The notes beneath the pieces were generated by a model. It saw nothing but the letters and a program-made list of their open reading frames with translations, had not been told where the DNA came from and made no database searches. Shown piece after piece: positions 8,847 to 18,086 of a stretch of 64,000 nucleotides of DNA; within the stretch, counting starts at the first letter, position 1, and each line of letters begins with the position of its first letter. The position numbers were made by a program, and so were the translations under genes. The stretch is from Galbibacter marinus (GTDB lineage Bacteria; Bacteroidota; Bacteroidia; Flavobacteriales; Flavobacteriaceae), in contig NZ_AMSG01000005.1 of NCBI RefSeq assembly GCF_000300875.1, positions 62,001-126,000 on the forward strand, given 5' to 3'.

Positions 8847-10634
8847 ATGAGTGCGGAAAAAACGCTAGATCGCATAATTTATAAAAGACTACAAAGACTT
8901 TTTATTATAACCCTTATATGCCTTAGTGTTTGTTATTTGGCGGGCTTTGTTTACCTCTTTGCTCAAGTCAAGAAAGTTGAAAGCAACTATTCCATTCAGG
9001 GTTTTAAAGATAGACCTACCTTCTTAAGCATTATCGATAGGCCTGAACCAACAGAGGTACCAGTAGAAGAAAGCCCAGATCAAAAGATTATTACTACACT
9101 AAACACTTCCATTGCCAATTGGCAAGTACGTTTGGATACCTTAAAACAAAACATCCAGAAAGTACAAGAAAAAAAACAGTCTCCTTCCGCTATAGAACCC
9201 TATTTTAAAGACTATATCAACGCAAGTAAAACCACAATAGATCAAATTAAAGCCTTAAATTTTCATCCCGATATACAACCTCAAATCAATGAAGTTTATA
9301 AAATTGAGAATAGCTATCTGCAACAAATAAAGAGCCTTTCTAGCAATTATGATAATCGTACAGATCAAATCTCAGAAAGTTTAAAAGCCCAATTAATTCT
9401 ATCGTGCTTTCTAGGCGTTTCACTTATTACAATTGCCTATTATCTTGCACTAAAACCCAGTACAAAATACATTAGCCGAATTATAAAACAGTTATTAACA
9501 TTAAATAAAAACGCACAAGAAAAAGTTCGCCGTGCTGATATTCTAACTCAAGAGAAACAAGAGACTGTTAAAGCATTGCAGACTCTTAATACCGTAATGG
9601 AACAAAGTCTTCTCTATACTAGGTTAGATCCACAAGGATATATCATCAGTGCAGGAAGCAAGTTTTCTAGATTTTTCAATTTCAATCCTAACGATCCTGA
9701 AGTTCAGTTTTCCACCTTAATAGCCAAAGAAGAAAGAGACCAAGAATACATTAACAACATCATACACACCCATAAAAATACTGGGTGGCAAGGCGAAATA
9801 AAAGGAAGCGATTCCCAAGGAGAGCCGCGATGGTTTGAGATTTCTATTAACCCCTATCACAACGAAAATAACAACGAAGCCTTACTTGTGATATGTTTTG
9901 ATATCACTGAGAGAAAAAAAGCCCAAAATCAAATAAGCAAACTCACCAAAGATCACTTTGAATCTGAGATGGACCGGCAGAAAGAACTCTCTTCAAAAAT
10001 TATAGAGAGTCAAGAAAAGGAGCAAAATAGAATTGCCAAAGATATTCATGACGGCATTGGGCAAATGCTAACGGGTTTAAAGTTCACCATTGAAAGCATT
10101 GACCCTAATAACATAGAGAGCACAAACAAAAAAATAGAACAGTTAAAAGAATTGAGCGCTGAAATCATCATTGGAGTTCGAACGGCTACTTTCAACCTTT
10201 CTCCTCCTGAACTTGTCGACTACGGTATAGCTGCTTCTCTTACCAATTTAAGTCAAGAACTATCTAAATTTACGGGTAAAGAAATCCTCACCATAAACAA
10301 AACAGATTTTAATTCAAGACTTGATCCCTTAGTTGAAATCAACATCTACAGAATCGTTCAAGAGGCCGTAAACAACGCAATTAAATATGCGGAGTCTTCT
10401 CATATCGTAATCACGATATCACATAGTGAGGATATGTTAAGTATCGTGGTAGATGACAACGGAAAAGGCTTTGACCTTGATGCCATAGCCACCCAAGAGG
10501 AACACGGTGGAATGGGACTTACCTTTATGAAAGAACGAATAGCATACATAAACGGCCGCCTGTATATTTCCTCTAGTGAAAAAGTAGGCACGCGTGTAAC
10601 GATAAATATTCCCCTTTTAGTGGATTTAAATTAA
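8847..10634 (+). CDS. NarX-like sensor histidine kinase (PAS, HisKA_3)
   Basis: A 595-residue membrane sensor kinase. Two hydrophobic segments (about residues 17-40 and 180-202) bracket an extracytoplasmic helical region of about 140 residues, as in CHASE3- or NarX-type sensors. A coiled-coil linker leads to a PAS domain (about residues 250-355, ending in the 'FDITERKKAQ' motif). Then come the HisKA_3 dimerisation helix with the phospho-accepting H401 (AKDIHDGIGQ) and a HATPase domain with DDNGKGFD and GGMGLTFMKER motifs. It lies in the nirBD operon and directly before a LuxR-type regulator, so the pair probably controls the nitrate genes. The actual ligand (nitrate, nitrite or redox state) is not shown. 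Confidence 0.92.
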   Translation: MSAEKTLDRIIYKRLQRLFIITLICLSVCYLAGFVYLFAQVKKVESNYSIQGFKDRPTFLSIIDRPEPTEVPVEESPDQKIITTLNTSIANWQVRLDTLKQNIQKVQEKKQSPSAIEPYFKDYINASKTTIDQIKALNFHPDIQPQINEVYKIENSYLQQIKSLSSNYDNRTDQISESLKAQLILSCFLGVSLITIAYYLALKPSTKYISRIIKQLLTLNKNAQEKVRRADILTQEKQETVKALQTLNTVMEQSLLYTRLDPQGYIISAGSKFSRFFNFNPNDPEVQFSTLIAKEERDQEYINNIIHTHKNTGWQGEIKGSDSQGEPRWFEISINPYHNENNNEALLVICFDITERKKAQNQISKLTKDHFESEMDRQKELSSKIIESQEKEQNRIAKDIHDGIGQMLTGLKFTIESIDPNNIESTNKKIEQLKELSAEIIIGVRTATFNLSPPELVDYGIAASLTNLSQELSKFTGKEILTINKTDFNSRLDPLVEINIYRIVQEAVNNAIKYAESSHIVITISHSEDMLSIVVDDNGKGFDLDAIATQEEHGGMGLTFMKERIAYINGRLYISSSEKVGTRVTINIPLLVDLN

Positions 10635-10650
10635 AATACGTATTTTTCTC

Positions 10651-10658
10651 TACTTTTG
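10651..10658 (+). promoter_or_regulatory. Promoter -7 element of the response regulator gene
   Basis: TACTTTTG fits TAnnTTTG and lies 16 bases before the ATG at 10674. This suggests that the regulator also has its own promoter, inside the gap after the kinase. The palindrome AATACGTATT lies just upstream (10635-10644). Confidence 0.45.
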
Positions 10659-10673
10659 TACTTAGAAACAACG

Positions 10674-11318
10674 ATGATGGAAAAAATCAAACTAATCCTT
10701 GTGGATGACCACCCACTGGTAATCACCGGAATAAAAGCTATGTTAGAGGATTCAACAGAATTTGAAATTATAGGCGATGCCTATGATGGGCAACAAGCCT
10801 TATCACTGGTTGAACATCTTATTCCCGATGTACTGGTTCTAGATATTAGAATGCCAAAACTCACTGGAATAGAAGTTGTAAAAGAATTAAAATCCAAAGG
10901 TTCTCCCATTAAGACTTTATTGCTTTCGATGCATGATTCTGAAGAGTATGTACTTCACTCTATTAAAGCGGGTGCAGATGGTTATCTTTTAAAAGGAGCG
11001 ACCAAAGAAGAAATAGTCAAAGCATTTCGCATCATTGCAAATGGGGGTAAATACTTCACAGGAGAGGTTTCTGCAAGTATTATCAAAAATTTCACCACCC
11101 AACGACCACAACAACCAAAGAACGACTTTAATCTAACCAAAAGGGAGCTGCAGATATTAAATTTAGTTCTAGAGGGCCTAAGCAATCAAGAAATAGCCGA
11201 TGCTTTAGAAATCAGTAAACGAACTGCCGAGGTACACCGTTTTAATCTCATGAAAAAAATGGGCGTTAAAAACCCTATGGAACTTGCCAATAAAGCCCGT
11301 GAATATCAATTAGGGTAA
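10674..11318 (+). CDS. NarL/FixJ-family response regulator
   Basis: A two-domain transcription factor of about 214 residues. The receiver domain has acidic residues near the start (LVDDHP), the phospho-acceptor D57 in 'VLDIRMPK' and a conserved Lys in 'YLLKGATKE'. The C-terminal LuxR-type helix-turn-helix reads 'LTKRELQILNLVLEGLSNQE' onwards, with recognition helix 'EISKRTAEVHRFNL'. The frame is open from a TTG at 10656, but that codon lies inside the predicted -7 box, so ATG at 10674 (or 10677) is the start. Paired with the preceding kinase; likely targets are the nirB and nasA promoters (inferred). Confidence 0.92.
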   Translation: MMEKIKLILVDDHPLVITGIKAMLEDSTEFEIIGDAYDGQQALSLVEHLIPDVLVLDIRMPKLTGIEVVKELKSKGSPIKTLLLSMHDSEEYVLHSIKAGADGYLLKGATKEEIVKAFRIIANGGKYFTGEVSASIIKNFTTQRPQQPKNDFNLTKRELQILNLVLEGLSNQEIADALEISKRTAEVHRFNLMKKMGVKNPMELANKAREYQLG

Positions 11319-11694
11319 AACTATATAGTACCCCATTCCGAAATTATGAATTTAAAGCACCTGATTTTCTTATTTATACATTTTTACTAGTCACTTTTTC
11401 TAATGTGACAATTCTTCTAAAATAATTAATTCTCATTTTCAAAATTTAAGTATTTGTACTTAATTTTAAACAAAGTAATGTAAAGTACACTCGCTCATCG
11501 ATTAATTTTATTAAGCGTCCTGGGGGACTATGTAGATTTTAAAAAACAAGCATTTACCACTCCCTTAATATCATCAAAATCAATGGGGTAAAACTAAGAA
11601 TATTTAAAAACAGTTGCCCGAAATTTTAGAGTTTGACAATTCTTATAGCTGCTGTTTTTAGTATAAAATTATTTAGTGAAATTAGTAAAAAATC
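11319..11694 (+). promoter_or_regulatory. 376-base gene-free region upstream of the nitrate reductase, with dyads
   Basis: No gene is visible. Three inverted repeats stand out: GTCAC...GTGAC (11390-11409), TTAAGTA-TTTG-TACTTAA (11446-11463, with the 4-base gap typical of Crp/Fnr-type half-sites), and GTCC-TGGG-GGAC (11517-11528). A TTTGACA at 11632-11638 is a possible -35/-33 element. These features fit a regulated promoter for nasA, but no precise promoter could be fixed and no riboswitch was recognised. Confidence 0.35.
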
Positions 11695-14600
11695 ATGCAC
11701 ATGAGAGGGAATGAAACAGTAAAAACAACATGTTCCTATTGTGGTGTTGGATGTGGAATTATCGTCACAAAAGACCCTCAAGGAAAAGTAGAAGTTAAAG
11801 GGGATCCTGATCATGAAGTAAACAAAGGAATGTTGTGTTCTAAAGGCATGAATCTACATTACGTAGCCAACGACCATTCGGATAGAATCCTCTATCCTGA
11901 AATGCGGTGGAGTAAAATGCATCCTACACAGCGTGTAAGTTGGGATGATGCGTTAAGGAGAGCCTCCGCGGTATTTTCTTCAATGATAAAAAAATATGGT
12001 CCAGATAGCGTTGGGTTTTACATCTCAGGCCAGTGTTTAACCGAGGAATATTACATTGCCAACAAACTTACAAAAGGGTTTTTAGCAACCAATAATATAG
12101 ATACCAATTCAAGACTTTGCATGAGCTCCACTGTGGTTGGTTACAAAAACACCTTTGGTGAAGATGCGGTGCCTTTATCCTATAAAGACATAGAGCTTGC
12201 TGATTGTTTTTTACTTGCAGGGGCCAACCCTGCTTGGTGCCACCCAATTCTCTTTAGAAGAATTGAAAAACATAAAGAGAAGCATCCCGAGGTTAAAATT
12301 ATTGTGGTGGATCCTAGAAAAACCGATACAGCAAATTTCGCAGACCTTCACCTTCAGTTAATTCCTGGAACCGACATCGTGTTGTATAACGCTATAGGGA
12401 GGAGGTTGTTAGAGCGTGGATTAATCGATTATGAGTTCATAAAAAACCATACAGATAACTATCAAAAATATAGAGAGCAAATACTATCCATAAGTTTAAA
12501 ACAAGCCGCTAAGATTTGTGGGGTTAGTGAAAAGGATATAAAGAAGGCCGCAGATATTATCGGATTATCTGAAAGGTATATTAGCATGTGGGCTATGGGT
12601 TTAAATCAAAGTGTTATTGGTACTGACAAAAATGTAGCTCTTATCAATCTTTCCTTAATTACAGGTCAGGTTGGCAAACCAGGGGCAGGCCCTTTTTCAC
12701 TTACAGGGCAGCCCAATGCCATGGGGGGTCGAGAAGTCGGTGGAATGGCGAGCTTATTAGCTGTCCACAAAGACTTAAATAACCCAGTACATCGAAAGGA
12801 AGTCGCCGACTTTTGGGGCGTTAATAAGATCTCATCCAAACCTGGATTCTCTGCCACAGAAATGTTTGATGCCTTAGAAAAAGGTACCTTAAAGGCCATT
12901 TGGATCATCGGAACCAACCCCTTGGTGAGCATGCCCAACTCAAGACGAGTTGAAAAGGCCTTATCCAATGCTAAATTCGTTGTAGTTCAAGACATTTCTC
13001 ATAAATCTGATACTACGAAATTTGCTGATTTACTTCTGCCCGCAGCCGCTTGGCTAGAAAAAGAAGGAACTATGACCAATTCAGAGAGAAGAATCAGTTA
13101 TTTACCAAAGGTACTCCAAGAGCCAGGTGAGGCAAGAGCTGATGTTGAAATTCTTTGCGATTTTGCCAATTATATGGGGTTTAGAGGATTTAATTATCAG
13201 TCAAGTGAAGAAATTTACAGGGAATATTGCCAGATGACAAAAAACACCAATATTGATATTTCGGGACTTAGTTACTTTAGGCTCAAAAACCAAGGTAGTA
13301 TGCAATGGCCCATCCCTACTCCAACACATCCTGGTACTGCACGCTTATTTGAGGATCGCAAGTTTTTCACCCCAAATCAAAAAGCGAAGTTCAATGTTCC
13401 ATATAGTGTAAATAACGCCTCTATTGGCACTAGTGTTCAATACCCTTTAATTCTGACCACAGGACGCATCAGAGACCAATGGCATACAATGACTAAAACG
13501 GGGAAAGTTGCACGATTAAAAACGCATTACCCCTACCCCAGAATTGAGATCAACCCAGTTGATGCATATATCCACCATATTTCACATGGAGACATCTGTG
13601 AGGTAAAGAGTAAAAATGGGACCATCCGCTTAAAAGCTAAAGTTACCGATGCCGTTAGAGAAGGGGTTATATTTGCGCCCATGCACTGGGGGAAAATTTT
13701 GCAAAGCGACCTTGGTAGAGCAAACAACTTAACCAATACTATTGTCGATCCACAATCCAAAGAACCTGATTTTAAATTTACTGCTGTTTCCATTTCCAGG
13801 TACGTAAAACCAGTAGAAAAGATTGTGATCATTGGAGCTGGTGCCGCGGCCTTTAGGTTTATTCAAAATTACAGAGACCAAAACACCACCGATTCAATTG
13901 AGGTGTTCTCCCAGGAGCCCCATCCATTTTACAATCGTGTATTACTTCCAGAATACATCAGCGAAGAATTATCATGGACACAGCTTGAGAAAATAAAAAA
14001 AGAACAACTCGACAAGCTCAAGATCAACCTGCATCACAATAGTCATATAACGGCCATAGACAGGGACCAGAAAACCATTATCGATAACCACCAAAGACAC
14101 TATCGCTATGACAAACTTATATTAGCAACAGGAAGTAGCCCGTTTGTGCCTTCCAACGTGCAACTCGAACTTCCTGGAAGGTTTACCATAAGGACCAAAA
14201 TCGATGCCGATCGTTTTAAAGAGCACCTTGGTCAACTCCAGCTTCCCACCTCTCAAAAGCATGTAGTTATAGTTGGAGGTGGTTTACTAGGCTTGGAAAT
14301 GGCCGCTGCCCTCAAACACCAAGGCCTTAGAGTTACTATCATACAGCGATCCTCCCGCCTTATGGAACGTCAATTAGACAAAACCTCCAGTACACTATTA
14401 TCCATGGATGTACAAGAAAAGGGAATCCAAATTTATTTTGACAATGAGGTCAGTACCGTATTTAATCATACAGAAAATCAAGAATTATCAATCACCCTTA
14501 AAAGTGGCAAAATCATTGGAGCACATGCGATAGTTTATGCTATAGGGACGATTCCAAATATAGCCCTAGCTAAAAAAGCAAAGTTAGATTGTGGTAGAGG

Positions 14601-15225
14601 GGTTAAAGTGAATGAGCATTTACAAAGCTCTGACCCCTCTATATTTGGAATTGGAGAAATTGCCCAATTTAACAACCAATTGTTCGGAATAACAGATGCC
14701 GCTGAGCAACAGGCCGATATATTGGCCAACTATATGGCTGGAGATATTAGCAGTGTGTATAACGGATCAGTACTGATGAACATCCTAAAATTCAACGATC
14801 TAGATTTGTGTAGTATTGGAGAACTCAAAGTCCCTGAAAATGATCCATCTTATGAAGAAATTATTTTTTCTGATTTTAATAAACGCTATTACAAAAAATG
14901 CATCGTCAAGGATGACCATTTAATTGGTGCCATCCTAATGGGAGATAAGAACGAATTTGCGCAGTTCAAGGAAATGATTTCAAATCGACTTGAATTAGCC
15001 GACAAGAGAAATCAATTACTACGTTCTACAGCTAACGATAAACAAGTCAAGGGCTCCCTTGTTTGTTCCTGTGGCCAAGTTGGACTTGGGAATCTTCAGG
15101 AAGCTATACAAGCCGGAGAGCAAGATTTTAACTCATTATGTAAAAAGACAGGCGCTGGTCTTGGATGTGGTAGTTGTAAAACAGAAATAAGAGAATTACT
15201 CAATAAACAAACCGCATTAATTTGA
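11695..15225 (+). CDS. nasA: Assimilatory nitrate reductase with fused NirB-like FAD/[2Fe-2S] reductase module
   Basis: An 1176-residue cytoplasmic enzyme expected to reduce nitrate to nitrite. Residues about 8-680 are a molybdopterin (bis-MGD) oxidoreductase: [4Fe-4S] ligands C13, C16, C20 and C48, and a candidate Mo-ligand C142 in 'SRLCMSS'. From about residue 705 a second enzyme begins: FAD/NAD-binding (IVIIGAGAAAFRF; VVIVGGGLLGLEMAAA), ending in a BFD-like [2Fe-2S] module with C1124, C1126, C1158 and C1161. This tail matches the N-terminal reductase half of NirB and NasB/NasC-type subunits, so electrons could pass from NAD(P)H within one chain. ATG at 11701 is an alternative start. The rubredoxin gene follows 4 bases after the stop. 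No nitrate transporter is nearby. Confidence 0.93.
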   Translation: MHMRGNETVKTTCSYCGVGCGIIVTKDPQGKVEVKGDPDHEVNKGMLCSKGMNLHYVANDHSDRILYPEMRWSKMHPTQRVSWDDALRRASAVFSSMIKKYGPDSVGFYISGQCLTEEYYIANKLTKGFLATNNIDTNSRLCMSSTVVGYKNTFGEDAVPLSYKDIELADCFLLAGANPAWCHPILFRRIEKHKEKHPEVKIIVVDPRKTDTANFADLHLQLIPGTDIVLYNAIGRRLLERGLIDYEFIKNHTDNYQKYREQILSISLKQAAKICGVSEKDIKKAADIIGLSERYISMWAMGLNQSVIGTDKNVALINLSLITGQVGKPGAGPFSLTGQPNAMGGREVGGMASLLAVHKDLNNPVHRKEVADFWGVNKISSKPGFSATEMFDALEKGTLKAIWIIGTNPLVSMPNSRRVEKALSNAKFVVVQDISHKSDTTKFADLLLPAAAWLEKEGTMTNSERRISYLPKVLQEPGEARADVEILCDFANYMGFRGFNYQSSEEIYREYCQMTKNTNIDISGLSYFRLKNQGSMQWPIPTPTHPGTARLFEDRKFFTPNQKAKFNVPYSVNNASIGTSVQYPLILTTGRIRDQWHTMTKTGKVARLKTHYPYPRIEINPVDAYIHHISHGDICEVKSKNGTIRLKAKVTDAVREGVIFAPMHWGKILQSDLGRANNLTNTIVDPQSKEPDFKFTAVSISRYVKPVEKIVIIGAGAAAFRFIQNYRDQNTTDSIEVFSQEPHPFYNRVLLPEYISEELSWTQLEKIKKEQLDKLKINLHHNSHITAIDRDQKTIIDNHQRHYRYDKLILATGSSPFVPSNVQLELPGRFTIRTKIDADRFKEHLGQLQLPTSQKHVVIVGGGLLGLEMAAALKHQGLRVTIIQRSSRLMERQLDKTSSTLLSMDVQEKGIQIYFDNEVSTVFNHTENQELSITLKSGKIIGAHAIVYAIGTIPNIALAKKAKLDCGRGVKVNEHLQSSDPSIFGIGEIAQFNNQLFGITDAAEQQADILANYMAGDISSVYNGSVLMNILKFNDLDLCSIGELKVPENDPSYEEIIFSDFNKRYYKKCIVKDDHLIGAILMGDKNEFAQFKEMISNRLELADKRNQLLRSTANDKQVKGSLVCSCGQVGLGNLQEAIQAGEQDFNSLCKKTGAGLGCGSCKTEIRELLNKQTALI

Positions 15226-15229
15226 TCGT

Positions 15230-16693
15230 ATGGAAAAGGACTATTACCGATTACTCATAAAAGGCGGAGTTCTCTCACCTGGGGAACTAAAAATGATCCT
15301 AACAACACTCATGGATCAAAAGGTAAAACATATCAGTTTTGGCTCAAGGCAAGACATTTTGTTTACAACAGACATACCTGTTAAGAATTTCAACTTTAAT
15401 GGGGATATAAGTTGTGTAGATCCTATGCATAAAGAAGAAGAGAACATAGTTTGCTCCTACCTTTCCACCGATATTTTAACCACAACACCCTGGCTCACAA
15501 GTGATCGCTATTTATATCTGTTGGAACAGTTTAAATTCCATCCTAAACTTAAAATAAACATTGTTGACCCCTTGCAGTGTTTAGTTCCTTTGTTTACTGG
15601 TCACCTTAATTTTATAGCCTCTAACCATGAAGATTATTGGTATCTCTACCTTCAAATGCCCGACTGGGAATCAGTACAGCTTTATCCCGCATTAATATAC
15701 AGTTGGGACATGGCAACTATTTCCAAAACCATTGAAGATCTGGTGTTGGAAGAATTGGAATCTGTAGACCTACTTTTTGAGCTTATAAATGATAGTACAG
15801 ATACTAACAACAGAACCATCAATAGTCCTTTAAATACTTCCTTTCATCCATTTCTCTATTATGAGGGCATGAACAAAATGGGAACCAATAAATACTGGTT
15901 AGGTTTATACTGGCGCAATAACAATTACGATCTCCCTTTTCTACTTGCATTATGTGAGCTTTGTGCAGAATCGAAGATCGGGAAAATATGCATCACCCCA
16001 TGGAAGTCTTTTATCATTAAAGGCATTCCAGCAGAGGCTAAACTAGAGTGGGAGAAATGTTTAGGAAAGCATGGTATTAATGTTCGGCATTCTCAATTAG
16101 AACTCAACTGGCATCTTCCCGTGGGGGATCAAAAGGCGCTTAAACTTAAAAACTATCTGGTGTCTAAATTAGACAGTTATGATATTAGCACCTATGGTCT
16201 GACCATTGGAATTACAAGGAAGCACGACAAAGTGTTTCATTTCACTTCCATTGTAATTCAGTGCAATCCACCGATCTATAGTCAGGCCAATCTAAAATTA
16301 AGAAACACTTACAGTGTACGCCATGCTAAAGATTTCAATCCCAATACCAGAACTTATAAAACCTATGCGCTACATGTCGATAAGATAGAATTACCTGGAT
16401 TATTAATGGAGCTGAGTAAGGCGTATTTTCAACAGCTCGGTCAAACCACAGAAGAAACCGATAAATCATTAAAAGATAAAAGTAACAAGCAAACCAAACC
16501 ACTTAAAGAAAAACAGGTAAATCAGTGCAGTAACTGCCTAACTATATACGATCAAATGTACGGAGATATACAACAAGACATCCCTCAAAACACACCATTT
16601 GAACAATTACCTGAGCATTATCACTGCTCCCTATGTGAGGCTCCAAAATCAGATTTTAACCCCATAAATCAGGCAGTAACACCTATAAACTAA
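15230..16693 (+). CDS. Sulfite/nitrite-reductase-like domain protein with C-terminal rubredoxin
   Basis: A 487-residue protein encoded 4 bases after nasA, surely in the same transcript. The start (YYRLLIKGGVLSPGELK ... ISFGSRQDILF) resembles the ferredoxin-like half-domain that opens nitrite/sulfite reductases, but I find no sirohaem Cys set. A second similar half may lie around residues 300-400. The last 50 residues are rubredoxin-like, with CSNC (about 440) and CSLC (about 470), a four-cysteine iron site. The protein is probably an electron-transfer partner of the nitrate reductase. This role is inferred from position and domains; the enzymatic status of the large N-terminal part is unknown. 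Confidence 0.75.
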   Translation: MEKDYYRLLIKGGVLSPGELKMILTTLMDQKVKHISFGSRQDILFTTDIPVKNFNFNGDISCVDPMHKEEENIVCSYLSTDILTTTPWLTSDRYLYLLEQFKFHPKLKINIVDPLQCLVPLFTGHLNFIASNHEDYWYLYLQMPDWESVQLYPALIYSWDMATISKTIEDLVLEELESVDLLFELINDSTDTNNRTINSPLNTSFHPFLYYEGMNKMGTNKYWLGLYWRNNNYDLPFLLALCELCAESKIGKICITPWKSFIIKGIPAEAKLEWEKCLGKHGINVRHSQLELNWHLPVGDQKALKLKNYLVSKLDSYDISTYGLTIGITRKHDKVFHFTSIVIQCNPPIYSQANLKLRNTYSVRHAKDFNPNTRTYKTYALHVDKIELPGLLMELSKAYFQQLGQTTEETDKSLKDKSNKQTKPLKEKQVNQCSNCLTIYDQMYGDIQQDIPQNTPFEQLPEHYHCSLCEAPKSDFNPINQAVTPIN

Positions 16694-16715
16694 TCATAAA
16701 AATGAGTTCGATGGT

Positions 16716-17639
16716 CTAATGCTGTGTTTGCCCTCTTAGAATTTTAAAGACATGTAATAAATGTGGAAATACTGCTTTCATTGATTCACTAGCCCCCTTG
16801 GTAGAGCCTGGAATTGCCATTACCAAACAATTCCCAATAGTACCCACTAAGCTTCTAGAGAGCATTGCAAAAGGCACTCGCTGTTGACCATATGCTCTTA
16901 TCGCTTCTTCAATCCCCGGAATTCTTCTGTGAATAAGCGGCTCTAGAGCCTCAGGTGTGACATCTCTTAATGACAATCCTGTTCCCCCAGTATAGATTAA
17001 AAGGTGATGCTCCTTAGAAAGGCTAGTGGCGCATTGAGAAATGATTTCCTTTTCATCAGGAATCACTTGGTAATGATTTACCTTTATCTGATACTTTTCA
17101 AGTTCTGCAATTATAGCCTTCCCTGCAGCATCTGTTTTGGAACCATCAGAAATACTATCGGAACAAACTACCACAGCAGCGGTGAGTCCACTTGGAAACA
17201 TTCGTTTATCGGTTGAGTAAGGGCTATTACTTTTTATAATTTGAGGAGCACCGATTCTGACCTTCCCCTTTGAACCGATGAATTCTTTAAGACTTAAGCC
17301 CGCAACGGAAATACCATAAAGGGCTTGAGTTTCAATACCTGTTTTGTGTATAGCTTTTAGCTGAAGTTGATATATCAGTCGATCATCTTGTTGTTCTTGT
17401 GAGAGTGAAATAAAGTCAAATGCCACTACGTGTACCCCAGGAATTACCGTGGATGAATTTTTAACAGCCAGTTCTGCAGCTACTTGAATTTTGGAAAAAG
17501 CAGTATCATTATAGACTTGCCGTGCCATTTCATCCATTTCGATTACAATCTGAGCTATGGCCAAACAATTTGCTGTAATATGATCTCCTATATCTTCCAT
17601 AATAATTCTAGAATTTTCGATTAGCTGTTCACCTTCCAC
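16716..17639 (-). CDS. moaCB: Fused molybdenum cofactor protein MoaC/MoaB (divergent MoaC half)
   Basis: A 307-residue fusion. The C-terminal half (about 150-307) is MoaB/MogA-like, the molybdopterin adenylyltransferase fold, with TGGTGLSLRDVTPEAL and the 'IPGSTKGASES' loop. The N-terminal half aligns to MoaC (cyclic pyranopterin monophosphate synthase), but with altered signatures: VIPGVHVV replaces the usual IPLCHPL, TGIETQAL replaces TGVEMEAL, and the D..K pair after it is not kept (SLKEFIGSKG). The His and first Glu remain. Either a divergent active MoaC or a non-catalytic domain is possible. The start overlaps moaE by 19 bases. It converges with the rubredoxin gene, with a 22-base gap. 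Confidence 0.85.
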   Translation of the reverse strand: MEGEQLIENSRIIMEDIGDHITANCLAIAQIVIEMDEMARQVYNDTAFSKIQVAAELAVKNSSTVIPGVHVVAFDFISLSQEQQDDRLIYQLQLKAIHKTGIETQALYGISVAGLSLKEFIGSKGKVRIGAPQIIKSNSPYSTDKRMFPSGLTAAVVVCSDSISDGSKTDAAGKAIIAELEKYQIKVNHYQVIPDEKEIISQCATSLSKEHHLLIYTGGTGLSLRDVTPEALEPLIHRRIPGIEEAIRAYGQQRVPFAMLSRSLVGTIGNCLVMAIPGSTKGASESMKAVFPHLLHVFKILRGQTQH

Positions 17640-18061
17640 TGATGGGTCTGATCTTCGAATATTTCCTTACCAAAAATTGGAACTTCAGCCTTGATGCGGT
17701 TTACAATATGCTCAGTTGCTTGATAAACTCCTTTGCGGTGAGGTGAAGAAACAAAAACAAAAAAGCAGATTTCTCCCACACCTACCCTTCCCAAACTATG
17801 GTAAATGTGCATACAGCTAAGGTCAAATTTTTCAAAAGCCTCCTCTCGAATTTCATACAGCTTTTGATCGGCCATCCCTTGATAGGTCGTGTATTCAATA
17901 GCCGAAACAACTTTACCCTCTTTATTATCAGCTCTAATTTGCCCTAAAAATATATTGTGTGCTCCAATGCTGTGTTTGGATTGGTGTTTTGCAATAGATT
18001 CTGCAATAAATTCAGGTGGTATTGCCCCTTGTATAAATACATTTTTCTTCTTCCGCTCCAT
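17621..18061 (-). CDS. moaE: Molybdopterin synthase catalytic subunit MoaE
   Basis: A 146-residue protein that, with the small MoaD subunit, puts the dithiolene sulfurs into the pterin. Typical features are 'GAHNIFLGQIRADN', 'IEYTTYQGMA', 'HSLGRVGVGE', the 'VSSPHR' segment and the catalytic lysine in 'VPIFGKEIFED'. It lies between moeA (25-base gap) and moaCB (19-base overlap) in one operon, opposite the nitrate reductase that needs the cofactor. No moaD or moaA is in the window; both must be elsewhere. Confidence 0.93.
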   Translation of the reverse strand: MERKKKNVFIQGAIPPEFIAESIAKHQSKHSIGAHNIFLGQIRADNKEGKVVSAIEYTTYQGMADQKLYEIREEAFEKFDLSCMHIYHSLGRVGVGEICFFVFVSSPHRKGVYQATEHIVNRIKAEVPIFGKEIFEDQTHQWKVNS

Positions 18062-18086
18062 AATATTATTTTTCCTTTTGGTAAAA

